A stretch of 64,000 nucleotides of DNA from Bacteroidetes bacterium UBA4416 (GTDB lineage: Bacteria; Bacteroidota; Bacteroidia; B-17B0; Aurantibacillaceae), in contig DGQK01000030.1 of assembly GCA_002390745.1 (NCBI GenBank), positions 75,163-139,162 on the forward strand, written 5' to 3'. Both the position numbers and the translations under genes were made by a program. This document shows, one piece after another, positions 39,615 through 46,156 of the stretch (position 1 is the stretch's first letter; each line of letters starts with the position of its first letter). The notes beneath the pieces were generated by a model. That model saw only the letters and a program-made list of their open reading frames with translations, ran no database searches and was not told where the DNA came from.

Positions 39615-40892
39615 TTACAGGGAAGCTTTGAGCAAAAACTCTGCTACATGGCAGCGAAGGCAGGCTTTCTTTGAGCAAAAGACATCATACAACTCTGTTT
39701 GAGCCTGGCTCTCGAGCGCATTGGAGGCTTTTTTTCCCAGGCCGGCAAACACATTCGTCTTTTTGTTCGCTTCCGCATCCGAGGCGCTTAACAGATCCAT
39801 GGCATAATCCATCAGGGCCTGCTGCCCGCTTCTGGCATAACTGAAAAAAAGGAAAGGCACCACGGTATTGATCACTAACGACTGAAATGCTGTTTTCCCC
39901 AATGGCTTGGCAGCTCTCCGGGAACTGGTATCGAACTTAAAATGCGTTTCCCAGTAAGCATGGGTGCCTACCTGGAAAAATGCCTGCAGGCTTTGCATAT
40001 CCGGATAAAGCTCCAGCAGATGATACAGGGATTGACTTTTAAAGAACACGTGTGCCAGTTGGGAAAGCCGGATCGTCGGGAAATTAACCGGCCGCGTTTT
40101 CGAAAATTTCCAGATCTCTTTCCGAAGCGGGATCAGCTGGTGTTTGTGCCGCAGCAATTCAAATTCATTTTGCAAAAGCCTTGGGTAGGCATCTTCAAAG
40201 GGTTCGTCGAGCAGGCCGGCAACCCCAAACAGCAAGGCTTCCAGCCTCAGGAGGTTGTCGGCATAGCGTTTCAGGATGCTGTAAGGAAGCGATTTCGCCA
40301 GCAACTCAAAGGCGTCGTCATTGATCTTAAAGCCGAAATTCCGGCACAGCATGATGTACAGGGTTTCTTCCAGGTCGTTTCCACTATAACCGAACATATG
40401 AGCCATATAAGAGGCTTTCCTCTCAAGGCGTTCTACCGCGAGCCTTTCAAGCCAGGAAGTCCAGTGAAAATCAGGAACAGCGCCTATGGATTTCCCGCAG
40501 GGAATTACCTGCCGCGAGTGCTCCAGCTCCCGGTAAGCATCCAGCAGCGATGGTTTCACAAGCTGCTTCAGCTCCAGCACGGATACATTGAACTCCTGAT
40601 TCTGCTGCAATTCGGCGTCATGCTCGTAAACCACATGCAGCACCAGGTTGTTGTAGGCTTTATCATGTTGATGATCATGCCTCAGCCAGTCGGAAGTTTT
40701 AACATGGATCTCCACATTGCCGGCCAGTAAAATACCGTTGATGCTGATCTTTGCATTAAAGAAATCGGGGCCGGAATTGTGGTTATGCTCACCTACAGCA
40801 ACAACCCGGATCGCTTCTCCGCGTGTGCCGGTAAACTCCTGCTGCTGCAAAAGCCTGTATTTCCAGATCGTATGCAAAAGGGCCTCGTTCAT
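39615..40892 (-). CDS. DUF2851 family protein
   Basis: The 425-residue protein starts MNEALLHTIWKYRLLQQQEF, the conserved opening of DUF2851, and contains VGEHNHNSGPDFFNAKISI and GNVEIHVKTSDWLRHDHQHD. The pattern of Asp, Glu-x-His and Lys-Ser in this region is like a restriction-enzyme-type nuclease core, but no activity is known. A CxxCH-type cluster near the C-terminus (KKACLRCHVAEF) may bind metal. The ATG at 40892 is used because the eight residues before it are unlike the family start. It is in an operon-like row with the cytochrome gene 74 bases upstream. Confidence 0.85.
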   Translation of the reverse strand: MNEALLHTIWKYRLLQQQEFTGTRGEAIRVVAVGEHNHNSGPDFFNAKISINGILLAGNVEIHVKTSDWLRHDHQHDKAYNNLVLHVVYEHDAELQQNQEFNVSVLELKQLVKPSLLDAYRELEHSRQVIPCGKSIGAVPDFHWTSWLERLAVERLERKASYMAHMFGYSGNDLEETLYIMLCRNFGFKINDDAFELLAKSLPYSILKRYADNLLRLEALLFGVAGLLDEPFEDAYPRLLQNEFELLRHKHQLIPLRKEIWKFSKTRPVNFPTIRLSQLAHVFFKSQSLYHLLELYPDMQSLQAFFQVGTHAYWETHFKFDTSSRRAAKPLGKTAFQSLVINTVVPFLFFSYARSGQQALMDYAMDLLSASDAEANKKTNVFAGLGKKASNALESQAQTELYDVFCSKKACLRCHVAEFLLKASL

Positions 40893-40966
40893 AATTACCG
40901 GTATGACGTTCAACAAGAAACAAGAAGAGGACAGTTGGCCGATAAGGCCGGGAGAAAGGAGCTGAC

Positions 40967-41431
40967 TTACCTGGCGTAGGCATTCTGCGTTGCTTTCATC
41001 GACAACACATATTTATAAAGATCGTCGGTTTGCTGAGCATTGAGCTTTGAACGCGGCGCCATATCGTCGATGATCTCTTTCCACCTGCTTTCGCTGTAGG
41101 CGAAAATATTTTTCTTTCGGTGGCAATCCGTGCAGGTTCCGATATATAACTCGTGGCCATTGCTAAGATTTTGCGCCGTAGTTTCCGGGTATTTTTGTTT
41201 GATGGCCTGGAGTTCGAGGTCGGTTGGTACAATCCCGTTTCGCACCAATAAGGGAGTTGCCGCGCCGGCAGGATTTGGGGCAAGAGGCTCAGGTGGCGGT
41301 GGTGGCGTGGCTGCCGGTGGGGCAGACGAAGCTGTTTGTGTCGTGCTTCCTTTTTTGGTTCCGTGGCAGGATACCAATACGATCGCAGCAGCCGAGATCA
41401 GGACTGTGGTTTTGGCGAGGATGTTCATCAT
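40967..41431 (-). CDS. Class I cytochrome c-type lipoprotein
   Basis: The 154-residue protein has a lipobox (IVLVSC, Cys22), a Pro/Ala-rich linker (SSAPPAATPPPPPEPL) and one c-type haem motif CTDCHRK near residue 99, with a candidate distal methionine in DDMAPRSKL. It would be a lipid-anchored mono-haem electron carrier in the periplasm or at the outer membrane. The surrounding genes give no partner enzyme. The linker probably lets the haem domain reach a complex. Confidence 0.88.
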   Translation of the reverse strand: MMNILAKTTVLISAAAIVLVSCHGTKKGSTTQTASSAPPAATPPPPPEPLAPNPAGAATPLLVRNGIVPTDLELQAIKQKYPETTAQNLSNGHELYIGTCTDCHRKKNIFAYSESRWKEIIDDMAPRSKLNAQQTDDLYKYVLSMKATQNAYAR

Positions 41432-41548
41432 AATTCCAAATGTAGTGTTTACTCTGAAAAAACGGTTCTTAAAATTTGTTATTGAGTTGTTAATGCCAGA
41501 AAACGCTGCCTGCGGGAGCAGTCAGTATGTAGCAGGCGATACACCATC

Positions 41549-42802
41549 TTACTCTTCAATATGGTATTCATTGATTTTGCGATACAGGGTACGTTCGCTG
41601 ATTCCCAGCTCCTGTGCGGCATACTTGCGCTTGCCTTTATGTTTTTTCAGGGCTTTTTTGATCATGTCGATCTCCTTATCCTGCAACGACAGAGATTCTT
41701 CTACCATGATAGGCTGACTGAACCCATCGGCATTGTCTTTCACAATGATCGGGTTATGTACCTTTACATCGCTTGTATTCGCGATCACCGGGTAGCTGTC
41801 GTCGCTGCGGTACAAGCGGTTGATGGTTTGAAGATCATCGTGCGGCATGGCACTTACGCTGCCACCTCCATTCACGATATTGTGTACCACCTTTTTCAGG
41901 TCGTTGAGGTCTTTCTTCATTTCAAACAACACCTTGTAAAGAAGGTCGCGCTCGCTCATATCCGAACCCGCAGCCGAACCGGCGGGCGTGGCGCCGATAA
42001 CGGCAGGCAGCTTGTTGGTATTATAATCCGGCAGATAGTTCAGCAAGGTTTCCAGCGTGATATCGCGCTCTTTTTCAATGATGGAGATCTGCTCGGTAAT
42101 ATTTTTCAGCTGCCTGATATTTCCGGGCCAATAATAATTAACAAGCGCCTGTTGTGCTTCCGCGTTCAGCTTCACGGCCGGCATCCTGTATTTGGCGGCA
42201 AAATCACTTGCAAATTTCCGGAAGAGCAGGTGAATGTCCTCGCGGCGTTCTCTTAATGGCGGCAAAAGAATAGGCACTGTATTAAGCCTGTAGTAGAGGT
42301 CTTCCCTGAATTTCCCCTTTTCGATGGCTGTCGCAAAATTGATATTGGTTGCTGCCACCACACGTACATTCGTTTTCTGCACCTTGCTGCTGCCCACGCG
42401 GATGTATTCTCCCGTTTCGAGTACACGCAACAGGCGCGCCTGTGTGGTGAGCGGCAACTCGCCTACTTCATCCAAAAAAATAGTACCGCCGTCTGCTACC
42501 TCAAAATACCCTTTACGCGCTTCATTGGCGCCGGTAAAGGATCCTTTTTCGTGACCGAACAGCTCGCTGTCGATGGTTCCCTCGGGGATCGCGCCGCAGT
42601 TCACGGCGATGTACTGCCCGTGCTTGCGGGAACTGTTCTGATGGATGATCTGCGGAAATACTTCTTTCCCTGTGCCGCTCTCCCCGTTGATCAATACATT
42701 GAGGTCGGTAGGAGCAACCTGGTTGGCAATATCAATCGCCCTTTCCAGCGCAGGATTGTTGCCGATGATGCCGAAGCGTTGTTTAATATCGTTGATGTTC
42801 AT
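41549..42802 (-). CDS. Sigma-54-interacting AAA+ transcriptional regulator
   Basis: The 417-residue protein lacks a receiver domain and starts almost at once with the sigma-54 AAA+ module: Walker A INGESGTGKEVFPQIIHQNS, the sigma-54 contact loop GSFTGANEARKGYFEVADGG, Walker B TIFLDEVGEL and the sensor NVRVVAATN. It ends in a Fis-type helix-turn-helix (KHKGKRKYAAQELGISERTL). It would activate RpoN-dependent promoters. The GSFTGA form of the GAFTGA loop is a mild change. The region between AAA+ and HTH holds an Asn- and Asp-rich linker of about 100 residues. Its position between the miaB gene and a cytochrome gene is often seen in Bacteroidota for miaB. Confidence 0.93.
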   Translation of the reverse strand: MNINDIKQRFGIIGNNPALERAIDIANQVAPTDLNVLINGESGTGKEVFPQIIHQNSSRKHGQYIAVNCGAIPEGTIDSELFGHEKGSFTGANEARKGYFEVADGGTIFLDEVGELPLTTQARLLRVLETGEYIRVGSSKVQKTNVRVVAATNINFATAIEKGKFREDLYYRLNTVPILLPPLRERREDIHLLFRKFASDFAAKYRMPAVKLNAEAQQALVNYYWPGNIRQLKNITEQISIIEKERDITLETLLNYLPDYNTNKLPAVIGATPAGSAAGSDMSERDLLYKVLFEMKKDLNDLKKVVHNIVNGGGSVSAMPHDDLQTINRLYRSDDSYPVIANTSDVKVHNPIIVKDNADGFSQPIMVEESLSLQDKEIDMIKKALKKHKGKRKYAAQELGISERTLYRKINEYHIEE

Positions 42803-42850
42803 AAAAAGACAAAAGATAAAAGATAAAAAGATAGAAGAAGATAAAAAGAG
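42803..42850. repeat. A/G-rich simple sequence
   Basis: The 48 bases before the sigma-54 gene start consist of repeats close to AAAAGATAAAAGATAAAAAG on the plus strand. This is a low-complexity stretch flanking the four-helix-bundle gene. Confidence 0.6.
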
Positions 42851-43219
42851 TTAAGGTTTTGCAGAGTCCGCGATCCTCTCCCTGAAACTGAAACTCATAT
42901 TTTTCAGTTCGCTGATCTTTTCGAGGAGTTGTGATCTGTACACCTCATTACCAAATTTTCTTCTCTCACAAATAACCAATAGTGTTTCCAATTCGAAACA
43001 TGAACCTAAAGAGGTTGATAAAAATTCTGTAAAATGATTAGGAGTTCTTTTGCTGCAACCTTCTGCAATATTGCTGGGAATTGAGCAGGAGCAACGCTTC
43101 ATTTGAGAAACCAGGTTATACCTTTCATCACCTGGCAAAGTTTCCACAAAATCATAAGTTAAATCAACCAAATCAATTCCTTTTTGCCAGATCTTCAGTT
43201 CTCTAAAATTATGATTCAT
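42851..43219 (-). CDS. Four-helix bundle protein (23S rRNA intervening-sequence / Avd-like family)
   Basis: The 122-residue protein has the family signature: HNFRELKIWQKGIDLVDLTY at the start, LPGDERYNLVSQMKRCSCSI and PSNIAEGCSKRT in the middle, and an all-helical end. The family was first found inside 23S rRNA genes as intervening sequences and is related to the Avd subunit of diversity-generating retroelements. Here no reverse transcriptase or rRNA gene is near. The A/T content is clearly higher than in the flanking genes, and it sits as an isolated insert between the sigma-54 gene and miaB, which suggests it moved in. Function unknown. Confidence 0.9.
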   Translation of the reverse strand: MNHNFRELKIWQKGIDLVDLTYDFVETLPGDERYNLVSQMKRCSCSIPSNIAEGCSKRTPNHFTEFLSTSLGSCFELETLLVICERRKFGNEVYRSQLLEKISELKNMSFSFRERIADSAKP

Positions 43220-43287
43220 AAGAATATTTTTTTGTTTTTGTATTTACGCCAATCTCTTACATCTTTAATCTCAAATTCTTTGATCTC

Positions 43288-44712
43288 CTACACAACTTCC
43301 CCAATCAGGGTCCCGCTGGTACAGCTCGTGGCCAGCACATTCACATAGTCACCTTTTTTGATGCTTCCTTTCGGGAACACCACGACGGTGTTTTGCGAGT
43401 TGCGGCCACTCATCATCTCCGCCGATTTTTTGGACACATTTTCGACCAACACGCGGTGCACTTTCCCCACGCCTTCTTTGGTACGGATCTCACTGTGCTT
43501 ACGCTGCATGTCTACGATCTCGGTGAGGCGGCGCCCTTTTACGCTTTCAGGAATATCGTCTTCGTACTTGCGCTCGGCCAGGGTTTTAGGCCGTTCGCTG
43601 TAGGAGAACATATAGGCAAATTCATACTTCACGGCTTCCATCAGGGATAAGGTTTCCTGGTGCTGCTCTTCCGTTTCGCCGCAAAAACCGGCGATGATAT
43701 CCGCGCTGATCGCGGCATCCGGCAGAATCCGCCTGATGGCGGCAATCCGGTCGAGGTACCACTCGCGTGTGTAGCCGCGGTTCATTTTTTCCAGCAGCTC
43801 GCTGCTACCGCTCTGTACCGGCAGGTGAACGTATTTGCAAATGTTTTCGTACTTCGCCATCATGTGCAGCACATCGTCGCCCATATCCTTGGGATGGGAG
43901 GTGGAGTAACGCACGCGCAGATCGGGATGGATCAGCGCCACCATTTCCAGCAATTGGGCAAAGGTGGTGGACTTGGCTTTTTGCTCTTCGGTCAGGCTTT
44001 CCTTCTTCAGGCCGCCGCCGCTCCATAAATAAGAGTTCACATTTTGGCCCAGCAAGGTCACCTCGCGATAGCCTTTTTCAAAGGCTTCCCGTGCTTCGCG
44101 AACAATGGTTTCGGGCTCGCGGCTGCGCTCACGCCCGCGTGTAAAAGGCACGACACAAAAGCTGCACATGTTATCGCAGCCACGCATGATACTCACAAAA
44201 GCACTCACGCCGTTATGATCGAGGCGCACCGGCGAGATATCGGCATAGGTCTCTTCCTTGCTTAAGATCACATTGATAGCCTGCTGCCCGCCTTCGGCCA
44301 CAGCGATAAGGTTGGGCAGGTCGCGGTAGGCATCGGGCCCAACCACCATATCCACCAGTTTCTCCTGCTCCAGGAACTGATGCTTCAGGCGCTCGGCCAT
44401 ACAACCCAATACGCCGATCAGCAGGTCCTTGTTGGTCTTTTTTACTTTTTTATAATCGTGCAGGCGCTGGCGCACACGCGATTCGGCATTCTCGCGGATG
44501 GCGCAGGTATTCACAAAAATGAGGTCGGCCTCCTTGTAGTCGGTGGTGGTCGTGTAGCCTTTATCGATCAGAATAGACGCCACGATCTCGCTGTCCGCAA
44601 AATTCATCTGGCAACCGTAACTTTCCAGGAAGAGCTTTTTTCCGCTCTTGTTACCCGTTTCCCTTACCAGTGCTTCTCCCTGTTTTGACTCGTCTATAAC
44701 TTTACTTTCCAT
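43288..44712 (-). CDS. miaB: tRNA-2-methylthio-N6-dimethylallyladenosine synthase MiaB
   Basis: The 474-residue enzyme has the N-terminal MTTase domain with Cys in ESYGCQMNFADSEIV, CAIRENAE and GVLGCMAERLKH, the radical SAM triad CDNMCSFCVVPFTRGRERSR, and a TRAM-like C-terminal end. It converts i6A37 to ms2i6A37 in tRNAs reading UNN codons, using two 4Fe-4S clusters. Length is normal. It has its own promoter at 44731-44756, with a short leader, and precedes the four-helix-bundle gene in the same direction. Confidence 0.97.
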   Translation of the reverse strand: MESKVIDESKQGEALVRETGNKSGKKLFLESYGCQMNFADSEIVASILIDKGYTTTTDYKEADLIFVNTCAIRENAESRVRQRLHDYKKVKKTNKDLLIGVLGCMAERLKHQFLEQEKLVDMVVGPDAYRDLPNLIAVAEGGQQAINVILSKEETYADISPVRLDHNGVSAFVSIMRGCDNMCSFCVVPFTRGRERSREPETIVREAREAFEKGYREVTLLGQNVNSYLWSGGGLKKESLTEEQKAKSTTFAQLLEMVALIHPDLRVRYSTSHPKDMGDDVLHMMAKYENICKYVHLPVQSGSSELLEKMNRGYTREWYLDRIAAIRRILPDAAISADIIAGFCGETEEQHQETLSLMEAVKYEFAYMFSYSERPKTLAERKYEDDIPESVKGRRLTEIVDMQRKHSEIRTKEGVGKVHRVLVENVSKKSAEMMSGRNSQNTVVVFPKGSIKKGDYVNVLATSCTSGTLIGEVV

Positions 44713-44730
44713 TTAATTTTAACTAAACAG

Positions 44731-44756
44731 CAAAGATAAAGCTTTGTTCTGACAAA
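44731..44756 (-). promoter_or_regulatory. Candidate -33/-7 promoter of miaB
   Basis: On the minus strand TTTG (44753-44756) is followed after 14 bases by TATCTTTG (44731-44738), exact matches to both boxes. Transcription would start near 44724, only about 12 bases before ATG 44712. Confidence 0.7.
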
Positions 44757-45023
44757 TTGACACTAAATTAAATCCCACTCTAAATTAGATTCGGTAATCT
44801 GACCGCTGAGGCTGGCATCCGGACGGCTCGCCCCGGGGTCTATACATTTACATTCCATGCATGTACCGCGTCAGCGATTGGAGTGAAAATCCTTTGCCGG
44901 CTACCGGGTGCTACCCTGGCGCAAAACCAGAAGCCTGCTGCCGGCAAAGATTGAAACGCAAAGCGCGCCCGGACGCCCCTGTAAAAAAATCAATGCAGGC
45001 ACCCTGTATGATTGCTGCTTACC
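44757..45023. other. Intergenic region with a structured element (44868-44991)
   Basis: No gene is seen. On the plus strand GCGTCAGCGATTGGAGTGAAAA is followed by CTTTGCCGGC (44892-44901), a 38-base apical part, then GCCGGCAAAG (44940-44949) and ATTGAAACGCAAAGCGCGCC, which recall a recurrent structured Bacteroidota intergenic repeat with a variable stem between conserved flanks. CCCCGGGG lies at 44831-44838. A Flavo-1-type or similar Bacteroidota RNA is possible, but I cannot confirm it. Confidence 0.45.
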
Positions 45024-45983
45024 TTACTTCTTTTTGATGATCGCCAGGGCCTTGGGCTCGAGTAGCAGGCCAAAGCTTATAAAGCTCATGTTATTTTCGT
45101 AGCGCAGGTTGTAATAATCGGGGCCGAAATAGACCTTGGCAAATACCGAAATATCGGAAATGCGGGGCAGCGGCCTGTAGCTGATGTAGGTATCGCTGGC
45201 ATAATGCGGCTGAAAGCCTTCGCGGCCAAACATGGCTGAAAAGCCTGTAGCCACGGTAATTTTTTTGAATACCAGGAAGCGTAATTCGAGGCTCAGCTTT
45301 TCGTAATAATACGTATTGTACATGCTGTCTTCCCTGTTCAGCCCCAGGTGATGCTCAAATGCCAGGCGACCGCTGATGAGGTCGAGGTTATCGTGAATGG
45401 TATCGCCCGACAGGAAACTGGTGGCTACCTCGGTATAATCGGTGGCAAAGTTTCCGTTCATATAATTGATATCCCTGGTTCCCGGAACAAAGTAAGGCCC
45501 GTTCTGCCCGTTGGAATGATGGCCGTATTTATAGGTATTATAAAAGGTAGGCTTTACTTTCAGAAAAGGCTTGAAGATATTGTAGCGCTTGAGGAAAGGA
45601 AACTTCACCCTGTGGTAGATAAGCAGAAAGGGCATATAGCTGGGCGTTTTTACCGGGTAGCTGTATTCGTTGTACATCCGGAAAACGATCTTGGGACAGA
45701 GTGCAAAACCAAAAGGAACCCTGCGCCTGAATTGCAGGGAAAACAAGGGTGCGATCTGGCCTTCGAACAAAAGAGGTTCCAGCTTTTTGACGCCGGCAGG
45801 TGTGACCCGGTTCCCCAATCCCTGGCTTAAGGTGATGTAGGTTTGATCGGTAAACGAAACAATGGAGGAATTAACGGTAAGATCCTGCCCCAAAACCGGC
45901 CCGAAGCAAAAAATAAAAAGCAGGAACTGAAAACCGCGGTCAAGAGGTTTTCGACGGGTAAAGGAGACGCTTAAAAAATTCAA
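45024..45983 (-). CDS. Outer-membrane protein with OMPLA-like active-site motif
   Basis: The 319-residue protein has a signal peptide (FQFLLFIFCFGPVLGQ) after a basic start and alternating amphipathic strands of a beta-barrel. Residues 154-160 read GHHSNGQ: His155, His156 and Ser157 match the catalytic HxSNG motif of outer-membrane phospholipase A (His142, Ser144 in E. coli), and a candidate third residue Asn lies about 16 residues later in RDINYMNGN. Family members hydrolyse phospholipids that reach the outer leaflet. The overall length and strand pattern fit, but the rest of the sequence is divergent, so this is a motif-based call. It diverges from topA. Confidence 0.5.
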   Translation of the reverse strand: MNFLSVSFTRRKPLDRGFQFLLFIFCFGPVLGQDLTVNSSIVSFTDQTYITLSQGLGNRVTPAGVKKLEPLLFEGQIAPLFSLQFRRRVPFGFALCPKIVFRMYNEYSYPVKTPSYMPFLLIYHRVKFPFLKRYNIFKPFLKVKPTFYNTYKYGHHSNGQNGPYFVPGTRDINYMNGNFATDYTEVATSFLSGDTIHDNLDLISGRLAFEHHLGLNREDSMYNTYYYEKLSLELRFLVFKKITVATGFSAMFGREGFQPHYASDTYISYRPLPRISDISVFAKVYFGPDYYNLRYENNMSFISFGLLLEPKALAIIKKK

Positions 45984-46130
45984 CGTGTTTTTCTAATATT
46001 TTTAAATCACTGACAAATAATCATTTACACCCGAAATAACAATAATTCTCATTTTATAAATAGTATTTATCAATCAATATTTAGTTCTTTTGTGCAAAAT
46101 TTCGATTTTCTAAGTCATAAAAGTACATAC

Positions 46131-46149
46131 TATATTATATATTATATAA
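46131..46149. promoter_or_regulatory. A/T-only tract just before topA
   Basis: Nineteen bases of pure A and T, mainly alternating TATATTATATA units, end eight bases before the topA start codon. Such DNA melts easily under negative supercoiling, a property that could tie topA expression to supercoiling. The role is inferred. Confidence 0.3.
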
Positions 46150-46156
46150 AGAAAAG

